Notes under the pieces: model-generated
Database searches by the model: none
Told to the model about the DNA's origin: nothing
The model's input: the letters and a program-made list of their open reading frames with translations, nothing else
Program-made: the position numbers and the translations under genes
Shown here: positions 1 through 8,683 of the stretch, piece after piece
How the letters are laid out: each line of letters opens with the position of its first letter
Numbering within the stretch: the first letter of the stretch is position 1
From: Clostridiales bacterium
Lineage (GTDB): Bacteria > Bacillota > Clostridia > Saccharofermentanales > Saccharofermentanaceae
Assembly: GCA_017615325.1 (NCBI GenBank)
Contig: JAGAAI010000085.1
Coordinates: forward strand, 1-64,000
DNA: 64,000 nucleotides
Direction: 5' to 3'

Positions 1-74
1 AAGTGCTTGGCAGGGCAGGTCTTATCAGTTGCCTTGATTACTACAATGAGCGTCACGCTTTGAAGTTAAGTTGA
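1..74 (+). CDS. group II intron maturase, C-terminal end (partial)
   Basis: Frame 3 is open from the window edge to a TGA at 72-74. Its last residues read GLISCLDYYNERHALKLS, which resembles, from memory, the C-terminal tails of bacterial group II intron reverse transcriptase/maturases. The stop codon overlaps the first bases of intron domain V, the usual arrangement in which the protein is encoded in domain IV. Only about 23 codons are visible, so the identification rests mainly on the RNA domains that follow at once. The protein would assist splicing and retrohoming of its own intron. Confidence 0.75.
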   Translation, partial: VLGRAGLISCLDYYNERHALKLS

Positions 75-138
75 ACCGCCGTATGCCGAACGGCACGTAC
101 GGTGGTGTGAGAGGGGGATTAAATTCCCCCTACTCGAT
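73..138 (+). mobile_element. group II intron 3' end: domains V and VI
   Basis: Domain V spans about 73-106. Bases 75-83 pair with 98-106, one pair being G-U. A 2-nt bulge (C96 G97) follows, and a distal stem 84-87/92-95 closes a GAAC loop, giving the standard 34-nt catalytic hairpin. Domain VI follows: 109-111 pairs with 133-135 and 113-118 with 125-130, leaving A132 bulged as the branch-point adenosine. Seven nucleotides counted from A132 place the intron end at T138 (ending CGAT). The rest of the intron lies upstream of the window. The 3' exon begins 9 bp from the stop codon of the convergent oxidoreductase gene, so the intron sits in an intergenic spacer and apparently disrupts no gene. 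Confidence 0.9.
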
Positions 139-147
139 TTTGGATCT

Positions 148-1635
148 TTATTTACACTCAACGCCTTCTTTTTTGCAGATCCTCCAGGCAGCGTATTTGC
201 CCTGGGCCGTTGCCGGGGGAAGTCCGCCCGAACCCATGAGCCACTGTCCTGCGAGGAAGACATTCTTAAGGCCTTTTACGACACCGGGTGTCGTAACGGT
301 CTTTGTATCCTTATCTGCAACGAATGCCATGTAAGCTCCTCTATAAGCATTGAATCTCTTTGCATATGTGACAGGAGTCCAGGTATCGAGAAGATGGATC
401 TTGCCTGCTGTCTCGGGGAACTGCTTTTCGATCAGTTCCTGCATTGCAAGGGCGATCTCTTTCTTCTTGGCTTCGTACTTCTCGGGATCTTTTGCTATGT
501 CGAACCACTTGTCGACATCGTCAGCATACTGGAAGATCTTCATCTGCAATATCGTCTTGCCTTCGGGACTTATGGTCGGGTCGTAGTCGTAGCAGATAAC
601 ACCGACATCGGGGATCTCCTTGCCCCAGACCTTGAAGCCTTCGCATTCCCAGAAAGAAGTGTCGGCAGGGATAGTTGTCTTGCAGTCGACGAGGAATGCT
701 GCGTGATATTTGCTGAATACGGAGAAATGATCCTTATCGTCGTAGCATTTCTTAAGCTTCTTCGGCATGTATCTTGCGGGAAGGAGTTTTGTGAATGTGT
801 GGTTCGCATCAGATGCAAGGATAACATAGTCAGCAGTTACTTCCGTACCGTCTTCAAGTACTATGCCTTTTGCGATCTTGCCGTCGAGCAAAACGTTCTT
901 AACGGGAGAATTAAGGTGGAGTTTTCCACCGAGTTCCTTATATCTGTCTGATATTCTCAAAGCTGCTGCAAGAGATCCTCCCTCGGGGATGTCTCCGCTT
1001 CCCGATGTGACCATCGCATAGGACATTATGAAAGAATATGCCTGCGTCATCTCGGGGTGCATGAGCTTGACTGCGCTCCTCAATACGGGGCTCTTGAAAC
1101 TGTCGGAAAGATCCTTGACGCTGACACCCTTGTAGGCCTTCTGGGCAGCGGGAACGTTCTTTACAAAATCACCCAGCTTCATGAAGTCACGGGGACCCAT
1201 CTTATCCATAGGTTTATCGATGGGCATGATCATGCTCTCTGCTCTTACAACGTTCTCGAAAAACTTCTCTATGACTTCCTTATCGTCAGGAGAGATGTCC
1301 AGCATCTCTTTCTTTGTTCTTTCCTTATCTCTCCAGAAAGTGATCTGTCCGCCGTGTCCGGAGTACTTGAAGAAGTAATCCTTGCTATGCATCGTAAGAC
1401 CTTCTTTGAGCATCCCGATCTCGTGCCAGAGCTCGTTCATGGCGCTGCCTTTTTTGCTGCACATGAGATAGTCGATGCAGTTATCGATATAGACCCCGTC
1501 CCTTTTCCATCCGGTGAGTTCTCCGCCTGCTACGGCATTCTTCTCATAGATCTCTGTCTCAAAACCTGAGTTTTGCAGGATTATGCCTGCTGTCATTCCG
1601 GAGATTCCCGCTCCGACGATAATGACTTTTTTCAT
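148..1635 (-). CDS. FAD-dependent oxidoreductase, phytoene desaturase-like
   Basis: A 495-residue protein of the phytoene desaturase / NAD(P)-FAD amine oxidase superfamily. The N terminus carries the FAD-binding Rossmann motif (VIIVGAGISGMTAGIIL) followed by EIYEKNAVAGGELTGW. The C terminus has the second flavin-contact region (NVFLAGQWLMGSGGLPPA). The start at 1635 is preferred over an in-frame ATG at 1677 because a strong AGGAGGG site lies about 11 nt upstream of it and the first residues (MKKVIIVGAG) open directly into the dinucleotide fold. The substrate is not evident: carotenoid-type desaturation and other flavin redox reactions are both possible, and no carotenoid genes are nearby. It is probably cytosolic or membrane-associated. 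A group II intron ends 9 bp beyond the stop codon. Confidence 0.85.
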   Translation of the reverse strand: MKKVIIVGAGISGMTAGIILQNSGFETEIYEKNAVAGGELTGWKRDGVYIDNCIDYLMCSKKGSAMNELWHEIGMLKEGLTMHSKDYFFKYSGHGGQITFWRDKERTKKEMLDISPDDKEVIEKFFENVVRAESMIMPIDKPMDKMGPRDFMKLGDFVKNVPAAQKAYKGVSVKDLSDSFKSPVLRSAVKLMHPEMTQAYSFIMSYAMVTSGSGDIPEGGSLAAALRISDRYKELGGKLHLNSPVKNVLLDGKIAKGIVLEDGTEVTADYVILASDANHTFTKLLPARYMPKKLKKCYDDKDHFSVFSKYHAAFLVDCKTTIPADTSFWECEGFKVWGKEIPDVGVICYDYDPTISPEGKTILQMKIFQYADDVDKWFDIAKDPEKYEAKKKEIALAMQELIEKQFPETAGKIHLLDTWTPVTYAKRFNAYRGAYMAFVADKDTKTVTTPGVVKGLKNVFLAGQWLMGSGGLPPATAQGKYAAWRICKKEGVECK

Positions 1636-1730
1636 TAGATTTGTCTCCCTCCTGATCTTGTTCATGTCAAAAGACACTTTTGTAAGTATATCACTCTTGC
1701 CTGCTCTGTCTAATGAAAGAAAAGATGTTG

Positions 1731-1736
1731 TATAAT
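1731..1736 (+). promoter_or_regulatory. -10 box of the MutS-like gene
   Basis: A perfect TATAAT lies 22 bp before the chosen ATG at 1759. No good -35 hexamer is visible at 16-18 bp. Transcription would begin near 1743, giving a leader of only about 16 nt that is little more than the GGGGGTG ribosome binding site. Confidence 0.45.
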
Positions 1737-1758
1737 AATCTCTATGGGGGTGTTTGAC

Positions 1759-3315
1759 ATGGACATGCTTTTTGCTCAGGGATCGGATAAGAATACAAAA
1801 GATCTTTCAAAGGAGACGATAAAAGACCTGGCTCTTGGCGAGCTGGTCGACAGAGCCTGCCAGGTAAAGGAAGAACGTGATCTTGTAATGAAGATCTTAT
1901 CCAGGATGCCGACTGACAGGAAGGATATGATCTTTAGGAGCGAGATCGTCCGGGATATGATGGAAAACAAAGACCTCTGCGACAAGATAGGCGAATGCGC
2001 AAATGAGATCTTCCTCTTAAGGACTTACGGTGGTAGTTATAAACTTCTCCGCGGTGCGGAAACGAATCTCTATAATCTGCTGGATGACCTCCGCGAACTG
2101 TCGGTATATGTTCATGTATCTGAGAAACTGGCTTACTGTCTGCATGAATATGAGATAAAGGCGCCGGGACTTATTGCTCTCCGCGAAGAACTTGATAAGA
2201 CAGTACTTTCTGAAGATTTTGCCGATCTCAAAAAAGACATAGATCAGATGGTCCTGGATATATCAGGTTGCAAGGGTGCATATATCTGTGTAGATTTTAC
2301 TCCTGATCTTGATATCCAGGCAGTAACTGCGATCGAGTTTGTACCTCATCACATAGTCGCAAAATACGGGATCGTCGAAAGGCTTGTCGCACCACGTCTT
2401 GTATCTGCGCAAAACCCTTATTCAAGAGCTGCAAGAGTTACGGATCCTCTTCTTGCATCGATGGCTCCTTACCTTCAGAAACATCTGAAGAAACACTATG
2501 CTGATCTTAAGAAAGCCCTGGTCAAATATACGAACTACAATACCAGTCAGATAACCGAGATGTATGAAGGCCTGACTTTCCTTGTTGCGATGGCAAGATT
2601 CGGAAGAGGACTCAGGGAGAAAGGTTATGAGATCTCATTCCCGGATTATTCTGACGATGAGAGATTTTGCATAAAAGATCTCTACAACATAAGACTTGCA
2701 ATTGAAGGTGAAGAGAATATCGTAAAGAATGATTTCGCGTTTACTGAAGACGAGAGGATCTTCATCCTGACGGGACCTAACAGGGGCGGCAAGACTATCT
2801 TGGAGCAGGGAATAGGGATAGCGTCTTTTATGGCGGCTTCAGGTCTTTTCGTAACGGCGTCATCTTTCAGGGGAATGCCTTTCGGAAATATACTTACCCA
2901 CTTCCCGATAGATGAGAACCTTACGATCAATTACGGGCGTCTGGGCGAGGAAGCCGTAAGGATCAAGGACATCGTAGCATCAAGCACAGGCAATACGCTC
3001 ATCCTCTTTAATGAGACCTATTCGACAACCTCTGCTTCAGACGGATTGTTCCTTTCCAGGGATCTTATCCATGTCTTAAAAGAGAAGGGTTCTTATGTGA
3101 TCTTCAATACTCACCTCCATGATCTTGCAAGAGATACATCATCGATGAATGAATGGGGCGGCCCCGGAGATATCGTAAGTGTTGTTATGGAGCGCAAGGA
3201 CGATCAGAACACCTTCATCCTGAAGAGAGCCGAACCCGATTCGACTTCCTATGCGCGCAATATCGCTCAAAAATACGGGATCACTTACGAGCAGATGACG
3301 GAATCGGGGAAATAA
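1759..3315 (+). CDS. MutS-family ATPase with altered Walker motifs
   Basis: A 518-residue protein whose C-terminal part is the MutS ABC-type ATPase domain. Walker A is GPNRGGKT (about 339-346), and the Walker B region LILFNE is followed by TYSTTSASDG, where canonical MutS has LDE and GRGTSTxDG. The H-loop region is FNTHLHDLA. The N-terminal 300 residues are helical and resemble the core/clamp of MutS, but the mismatch-binding domain I is absent. It is much shorter than true MutS (about 850 residues) and lacks the Smr domain of MutS2. Its role is probably DNA-structure binding or recombination control rather than mismatch repair, though this is inferred. ATG 1759 is preferred over ATG 1744 because GGGGGTG then sits as the ribosome binding site. 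Confidence 0.8.
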   Translation: MDMLFAQGSDKNTKDLSKETIKDLALGELVDRACQVKEERDLVMKILSRMPTDRKDMIFRSEIVRDMMENKDLCDKIGECANEIFLLRTYGGSYKLLRGAETNLYNLLDDLRELSVYVHVSEKLAYCLHEYEIKAPGLIALREELDKTVLSEDFADLKKDIDQMVLDISGCKGAYICVDFTPDLDIQAVTAIEFVPHHIVAKYGIVERLVAPRLVSAQNPYSRAARVTDPLLASMAPYLQKHLKKHYADLKKALVKYTNYNTSQITEMYEGLTFLVAMARFGRGLREKGYEISFPDYSDDERFCIKDLYNIRLAIEGEENIVKNDFAFTEDERIFILTGPNRGGKTILEQGIGIASFMAASGLFVTASSFRGMPFGNILTHFPIDENLTINYGRLGEEAVRIKDIVASSTGNTLILFNETYSTTSASDGLFLSRDLIHVLKEKGSYVIFNTHLHDLARDTSSMNEWGGPGDIVSVVMERKDDQNTFILKRAEPDSTSYARNIAQKYGITYEQMTESGK

Positions 3316-3340
3316 GGGTGCAAGGCTCTTTCCGCGCTTC

Positions 3341-3369
3341 TTGATAAGCCCTGCTCTTTACTGTACTAT
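3341..3369 (+). promoter_or_regulatory. sigma-A type promoter of the hybrid kinase
   Basis: TTGATA (3341-3346), a 17-bp spacer and TACTAT (3364-3369) form a good vegetative promoter about 70 bp upstream of the hybrid histidine kinase start. Confidence 0.65.
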
Positions 3370-3441
3370 TAAAAGGTATTGCAAAGGTATCGGTTTGGGG
3401 TGTAATGCGACTTTATCTTCGAGAAAAAGGGAGACATCTGC

Positions 3442-5835
3442 GTGGCGTCCGGAAATAAACTTTCGACCAAGATAATCATGATGGTTGAGATCATAATACT
3501 GATCTCCAGCATCCTTTTTTGCACGGTCTCGGTCTACAGGGCAAGATCGGATATCCGCAAGGCTATCCAGCAGAGAATGCTGGATATCGCAAACTGCGCT
3601 TCGGGTTCAGTCAACGGTGATGTTCTGAAGTCCCTTACAAAAGACGATGTCGACAGCGCAGAATATAATGATGTCTATAACACGCTCGCAGTCTTCAGGG
3701 ATAATGTTGAACTGGAATATGTTTACAGCATCAAAGAAGAGAGTGAAGGCAACTTTATCTTCACGATGGACCTGGATCAGGTAAGTCCCGCAAGTTACGG
3801 TGACAGCGTTAAATATACCGAGGCTCTTGCCAGTGCAGGCAGAGGGATCGCAGCAGTGGATGAAGTTCCGTATTCGGACCAGTGGGGCAGATTTTACAGC
3901 GCCTACAGTCCGGTCTTTGATTCTTCACATAAAGTGGCGGGTATCATAGCCGTCGACTTTTCTGCACAATGGTTCGAGGATCAGCTCACATCCCAGATGA
4001 GGTCGACCATCATAAGTTATGTCATCATCCTTCTCATATCGCTTCTTGTTGCGGCGCTCCTGTCTTTCTTTATCGTAAGGCCCTTCGTAAGAGCGCAGGG
4101 AAGGCTCCTGGAAGAGAAGGTAAGGGCCGAGAGCGCGAACCAGGCAAAGAGCGATTTCCTTGCCAATATGTCACACGAGATAAGGACGCCTATCAATGCG
4201 GTCCTTGGCATGAATGAGATGATCCTAAGAGAAGGCCGCAAGGCGCAGGATCTTCCTGATGATGATGCTAAGGCAGTCAAGGAATCAGTTAAGAATATCC
4301 GTGTCTATGCAGGTGATGTTGAGAACGCAGGACACAATCTCCTTGCGATAGTAAATGATATCCTGGATTTCTCCAAGATAGAAGCCGGCAGGATGGATCT
4401 CATGGATTCACCATACCAGTTAAGCTCGGTCATCAACGATCTTTCCAATATGAGTCTCTACAAGGCACAGGATAAGGAACTGGAATTTGTTATCGACGTT
4501 GACAGATCCCTTCCCGATGAACTCAGCGGTGATGAGGTCCGCGTCCGTCAGATCCTGACGAACATCCTTAATAATGCGGTCAAGTATACCGAGAAGGGAA
4601 GCGTCAAGATGACCCTCCGCGGTGAGAGGGGTGAAGGGGACAAGATCATTCTCGATTTCAGGGTAGAGGATACCGGCATAGGCATCAAGGCGGAAGATAT
4701 AGACAAGCTCTTTACCCGTTTCCAGCGTCTTGACATGGAGCGCAACAGCACCGTTGAAGGGACCGGCTTAGGCCTTATAATCACGAAGCGCCTGCTTGAT
4801 ATGATGGGCGGCAGTATCGATGTTGAGAGTGAATACGGCAAGGGTTCCGTATTTACCGTAAAGATACCCCAGAAGATAGTGTCTCAAATCCCCATGGGAG
4901 ATTTCCAGAAGCATTTTGAGAAGACCATGTCAGATTCGGGGAACTACAAGGAGACATTCCGTGCCCCGGATGCCAGGATCCTTATCGTTGACGACACAAA
5001 GATCAATCTTGCGGTCGCCGTGAATCTCCTTAAGAATACCGGCATGAAGATCGATACGGCCACATCAGGAGCTGAAGCTGTAGCTATGGCAGAGAAGACT
5101 TTCTACGACGTGATCCTTATGGACCAGCGCATGCCTGAGATGGAGGGGACCGAAGCTCTGCACATCATACGTTCTTCCGAAAAAGGAGTCTGCAGGATGA
5201 CCCCTGTCATCTGTCTTACTGCAGATGCCGTAGTGGGTGCCAAAGAAAGATATCTGGCGGAAGGTTTCTCGGGATATCTTACGAAGCCGATCGACAGTTA
5301 TGCCCTGGAGAAGATGCTCGTAAAGTTCCTTCCTCAATCAAAGGTTGAACGGGTCCTTAACGACAATGAGAACCCGAAGGAAGAGGAGGATCTGACGAAG
5401 GACTTTGAAGGACTTGTTAAAGCCGGGATAGATCCTGCGACAGGACTTAAATACTGCCAGAATGACAGGGATTTCTACCGTTCGCTTCTTGCCGAATACG
5501 CCCGCGGCCATAATGAGAAAACGCTGAATTTGAACAGGAGTGTAGAAGACGGGAACTGGCACGATTACGCAATATATGTTCACGCCTTAAAGAGCACTTC
5601 GAAGATGATAGGCGCCGAGCAGCTTTCGTTGCAGGCGGCAAAGCTCGAGGCTGCTGCAGATTCCCAAGATGAGGAGACTATCCGCGCAAGCCACGATGAC
5701 ATGATGCGGAGATACCGGGAAGTGATCAGTTCGATCTGCTCATTGATCCCTCAGGAAAAGACCGGTCCTGACGCTGACGGGATAGAGGGAGCCTCATCGG
5801 GTGATGGGGAGATAATGGAGTTCCTTCCGGAATGA
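3442..5835 (+). CDS. membrane hybrid sensor histidine kinase with receiver and Hpt domains
   Basis: A 797-residue phosphorelay protein. Transmembrane helices at about 11-33 and 187-212 flank an extracellular Cache/PAS-like sensor. The dimerisation/phosphoacceptor domain has His near 245 (MSHEIRTPINAVLG). The ATPase domain shows the N box (NILNNAVKYTEKG), G1 (DTGIGI) and G2 (GTGLGL). A receiver domain (about 511-632) has Asp near 561 in LMDQRMP and Lys in TKPID. A C-terminal Hpt domain has His near 714 (YVHALKSTSKMIG). The complete His-Asp-His relay sits in one chain, and the output regulator that takes the phosphate is not adjacent. The GTG start follows AAAGGGAG. The gene ends 4 bp from the convergent lipoprotein gene, with no terminator hairpin between them. 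Confidence 0.93.
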   Translation: MASGNKLSTKIIMMVEIIILISSILFCTVSVYRARSDIRKAIQQRMLDIANCASGSVNGDVLKSLTKDDVDSAEYNDVYNTLAVFRDNVELEYVYSIKEESEGNFIFTMDLDQVSPASYGDSVKYTEALASAGRGIAAVDEVPYSDQWGRFYSAYSPVFDSSHKVAGIIAVDFSAQWFEDQLTSQMRSTIISYVIILLISLLVAALLSFFIVRPFVRAQGRLLEEKVRAESANQAKSDFLANMSHEIRTPINAVLGMNEMILREGRKAQDLPDDDAKAVKESVKNIRVYAGDVENAGHNLLAIVNDILDFSKIEAGRMDLMDSPYQLSSVINDLSNMSLYKAQDKELEFVIDVDRSLPDELSGDEVRVRQILTNILNNAVKYTEKGSVKMTLRGERGEGDKIILDFRVEDTGIGIKAEDIDKLFTRFQRLDMERNSTVEGTGLGLIITKRLLDMMGGSIDVESEYGKGSVFTVKIPQKIVSQIPMGDFQKHFEKTMSDSGNYKETFRAPDARILIVDDTKINLAVAVNLLKNTGMKIDTATSGAEAVAMAEKTFYDVILMDQRMPEMEGTEALHIIRSSEKGVCRMTPVICLTADAVVGAKERYLAEGFSGYLTKPIDSYALEKMLVKFLPQSKVERVLNDNENPKEEEDLTKDFEGLVKAGIDPATGLKYCQNDRDFYRSLLAEYARGHNEKTLNLNRSVEDGNWHDYAIYVHALKSTSKMIGAEQLSLQAAKLEAAADSQDEETIRASHDDMMRRYREVISSICSLIPQEKTGPDADGIEGASSGDGEIMEFLPE

Positions 5836-5839
5836 TCCT

Positions 5840-6814
5840 TTAAGAGATATTCACTTTATCCAGCGGGGCGTGATCGAAAGTATCGGAGATCACGGGATCA
5901 ACCTTTCTTATCTCGAAAGACGTAATCCCTTCATTTGACGGCTGATCTAAATTAACGAAGACAATATCCATCTCGATCTCGAAGATCTCATCTTTACTGT
6001 TGTTTATATCGTATACCGTGACCGGACCGCTCATCCTTTCCCAGTGATCTTTTGCCCAGCTGCCCCCATTACCCGGAGTATCCATCCTGGAATATGCTTT
6101 TATATCTCCGCCCGTGAGGCTCATGATGTCGTCGAAAGAATTTTCAGCCCGGCTTTTGATATTCCCGTTAAACATTGAGACAAAAGCCTCTTTATCGCCT
6201 GTTGCCAGATAACAGAGGATATTCTCACAGTATTCCGTCTGGGCCTGCTGCGCGCTGAACTGGTTGATATCAACGTCTATGGGCTTATCCGGGATGGCTT
6301 TCTTATCGTATCTTTCGAGTACCTTTCCAGCCGAACATACAAGGTGATCACCTTCGTAGACTGCGACCGACTGGACTCCTTTGTCGCCCTTATCGAAAAC
6401 GGAGTTGCTGCAGGAGATAAAACGCATCAGGTAATTTTTGCCGTCTTTGGTCCTTACATCTTCTATATCGCATCTTACGATCGTATAGTCTCTGCTGTCA
6501 TAGACAAAATGTATCGGGAGGTTGTATTCGACCGGCTCGGAGCACTCTTCAATATCACCCTCGATACAGTTTAAGAGCCCTTTTATCTGGTCCTTATCAA
6601 GGGTGTTGGGGCAGAAGAGCTTTGAGAGAGCGGAATCATCCCTGTTCTTTATCGCATCGAAAGCATCAGTTGACATCTTTACGGCTTCTTCCCGCAGTTC
6701 ACGGACAGAAGGACCGGTGAATATGTTGATCACTTCTATCAGATCGCTGCAGCCTGACAGGGCAAATACCGGTATCAGCATCAATATTGCTAATGCATTT
6801 CTTAAGTTTTTCAT
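5840..6814 (-). CDS. lipoprotein, DUF5104-like
   Basis: A 324-residue predicted lipoprotein. A short basic N terminus and hydrophobic segment end in LSGC, a lipobox with Cys at about 21, so the mature protein should be anchored to the outer face of the membrane. The rest has alternating beta/alpha character with two related segments (VKMSTDAFDAIKNRDDSALSKLF and the later ILCYLATGDKEAFVSMF), resembling DUF5104 / NTF2-like lipoproteins of Clostridia. No catalytic motif is visible and the function is unknown. The start at 6814 is chosen because AAAGGGG lies just upstream and the signal peptide then begins at once; an ATG at 6850 would add 12 residues ahead of it. A TATAAT -10 for this strand lies at 6842-6847. 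Confidence 0.75.
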   Translation of the reverse strand: MKNLRNALAILMLIPVFALSGCSDLIEVINIFTGPSVRELREEAVKMSTDAFDAIKNRDDSALSKLFCPNTLDKDQIKGLLNCIEGDIEECSEPVEYNLPIHFVYDSRDYTIVRCDIEDVRTKDGKNYLMRFISCSNSVFDKGDKGVQSVAVYEGDHLVCSAGKVLERYDKKAIPDKPIDVDINQFSAQQAQTEYCENILCYLATGDKEAFVSMFNGNIKSRAENSFDDIMSLTGGDIKAYSRMDTPGNGGSWAKDHWERMSGPVTVYDINNSKDEIFEIEMDIVFVNLDQPSNEGITSFEIRKVDPVISDTFDHAPLDKVNIS

Positions 6815-6866
6815 CGTTCTATCCCCTTTCAAAACAAATATATTATACATTTTTTCGCATTATCTT

Positions 6867-6895
6867 TTGACGAGTTCCGCTTAGGGTGTTATTAT
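6867..6895 (+). promoter_or_regulatory. sigma-A type promoter of the acyl-CoA synthetase
   Basis: TTGACG (6867-6872), 17 bp and TATTAT (6890-6895) form a near-consensus vegetative promoter. It overlaps the spacer of the divergent lipoprotein gene, so the two genes share about 130 bp of control region. Confidence 0.75.
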
Positions 6896-6945
6896 TGTCC
6901 TTGGCTCTTTATTTTATTTATATATATAAAAGGGAGGAACAAAAG

Positions 6946-8586
6946 GTGCCCGTTACAGATCTATTGAGAAGAAACGCCAGGGAACACGGCGATGAAGTTG
7001 CTCTGATCGAGCTTAATCCTACGACCGAGGATACGAGAAAGTATTCATTCAAGGAGTTCGATCTTGTCCAGCAGACAAAGGAGAGCAAGCACTACAGAAG
7101 ACAGATCACATGGCAGGTTTTCGATGAGAAGTCGAACCGCGTTGCCAACATGCTCCTGGATATGGGAATCAAGAAGGGCGACAAGGTTGCTATCCTTATG
7201 TTCAACTGCTTAGAGTGGCTCCCCATCTATTTCGGTATCCTGAAGACAGGTGCCATTGCAGTCCCTTTCAATTTCAGATATACGGCAAATGAGATCTCTT
7301 ACTGTGCGGACCTGGCTGAAGTATCAGTTATGTTTTTCGGCCCCGAGTTTGTTGACAGACTTACGATCAATGCGGAAGAACTTACGGCTGGAAGGATCCT
7401 TATCTATGTCGGAGGATCCCAGCGTCCTGATTTCGCCGAGAATTACTGGAGCAGGGTTGCAGATTATCCCAGCACGGATCCCATGATCGAGCTGACTGAA
7501 GAAGATCTTGCAGCTATCTATTTCTCTTCCGGTACGACAGGATTCCCCAAGGCTATACTCCATCCTCACAGAAGCCTTACCCAGGCTGCCGAGATGGAAG
7601 CCATTCACCATAAGACAGGCAAGGACGACTGCTTCCTTTGCATCCCGCCCCTTTACCACACGGGTGCAAAGTTCCACTGGATGGGTTCCTTATGGACATG
7701 CAGCAGGGCTGTCCTCTTAAAGGGCACCAAGCCTGAGATCATCCTGAAGGCAGCATCTGACGAACAGTGCACGATCGTATGGCTCTTGGTACCGTGGGCA
7801 CAGGACATCCTGGATGCACTGGATCGGGGAGATCTTAAACTCGAAGACTATAAGCTCGATCAGTGGAGACTTATGCATATCGGCGCACAGCCCGTACCTC
7901 CTTCGCTGATCCGCCACTGGAAGGATTACTTCCCGGATCACCAGTACGATACAAACTACGGTCTGTCCGAATCCACCGGCCCCGGCTGTGTCCATCTTGG
8001 ACTTGAGAATACCAATAAGGTCGGCGCCATCGGTGTTCCCGGCTACCGTTGGGAATGTAAGATCGTTGACGAAGAAGGCAATACAGTTCCCCAGGGTGAG
8101 GTCGGTGAGCTCTGCGTAAAGGGTCCCGGAGTCATGCTCGAATACTACCGCAACCCCGAGGCTACCGCTGAAACCTTAAGAGACGGATGGCTCTTTACAG
8201 GTGATATGGCACGTCAGGACGACGACGGTTTCTACTTCCTCGTTGACCGTAAGAAGGACGTTATCGTAAGCGGCGGTGAGAATATCTACCCCGTTGAGAT
8301 CGAGAACTTCCTCCAGGAATATCCCAAGGTCAAGGACGTTGCAGTAATCGGTCTTCCCGACAAGAGATTGGGCGAGATCACCGGTGCCATCGTTGAGATC
8401 GAGCCCGGCAGTGACTGTACTGTCGAGGAGCTCGAAAAGTTCTGCAATCAGCTTCCCCGTTACAAGAGACCGAAGCAGATCATCCTGGCAGACGTTCCGA
8501 GAAATGCTACAGGTAAGATCGAGAAGCCCGTATTGCGTAAGAGGTACGGTGCCGAAAGACTTGTAGAACAGGAAAACCAGTCTTAA
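6946..8586 (+). CDS. acyl-CoA synthetase (AMP-forming), fatty acid-CoA ligase type
   Basis: A 546-residue adenylate-forming enzyme that would activate a carboxylic acid with ATP and CoA. The ATP/AMP motif YFSSGTTGFPKA lies at about 191-202, followed by YGLSESTGPG, GWLFTGDMARQDDDG and the hinge region VDRKKDVIVSGGENIYPVEIE. The C-terminal catalytic lysine motif is NATGKIEKPVLRKR. Length and motifs fit medium- or long-chain acyl-CoA synthetases (FadD/AcsM-like), but the substrate cannot be set from sequence. The GTG start at 6946 is chosen for the AGGGAGG site 8 nt upstream; an earlier in-frame GTG at 6886 lies within the promoter. A sodium:solute symporter follows and could import the acid substrate, although a hairpin separates them. 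Confidence 0.9.
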   Translation: MPVTDLLRRNAREHGDEVALIELNPTTEDTRKYSFKEFDLVQQTKESKHYRRQITWQVFDEKSNRVANMLLDMGIKKGDKVAILMFNCLEWLPIYFGILKTGAIAVPFNFRYTANEISYCADLAEVSVMFFGPEFVDRLTINAEELTAGRILIYVGGSQRPDFAENYWSRVADYPSTDPMIELTEEDLAAIYFSSGTTGFPKAILHPHRSLTQAAEMEAIHHKTGKDDCFLCIPPLYHTGAKFHWMGSLWTCSRAVLLKGTKPEIILKAASDEQCTIVWLLVPWAQDILDALDRGDLKLEDYKLDQWRLMHIGAQPVPPSLIRHWKDYFPDHQYDTNYGLSESTGPGCVHLGLENTNKVGAIGVPGYRWECKIVDEEGNTVPQGEVGELCVKGPGVMLEYYRNPEATAETLRDGWLFTGDMARQDDDGFYFLVDRKKDVIVSGGENIYPVEIENFLQEYPKVKDVAVIGLPDKRLGEITGAIVEIEPGSDCTVEELEKFCNQLPRYKRPKQIILADVPRNATGKIEKPVLRKRYGAERLVEQENQS

Positions 8587-8598
8587 AATATCAGCCTT

Positions 8599-8618
8599 GC
8601 CCCCGTTGAGCCGGGGGC
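8599..8618 (+). terminator. GC-rich hairpin after the acyl-CoA synthetase
   Basis: GCCCCC (8599-8604) pairs with GGGGGC (8613-8618) around an 8-nt loop. Only a short TTTT comes later (8628-8631), so it may terminate partially and let some transcription reach the symporter. Confidence 0.45.
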
Positions 8619-8683
8619 GAAGCTATGTTTTGAATAAATAATTCTCCCTGTAAGGAGGGAGATAGAAGTGAGGACAAAAACTT

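Noticed and set aside
394..951. Plus-strand open frame opposite the FAD oxidoreductase
   Set aside because: It is antisense to a well supported gene, has no ribosome binding site, and its product has no recognisable features. Many similar shadow frames elsewhere were left out for the same reason.
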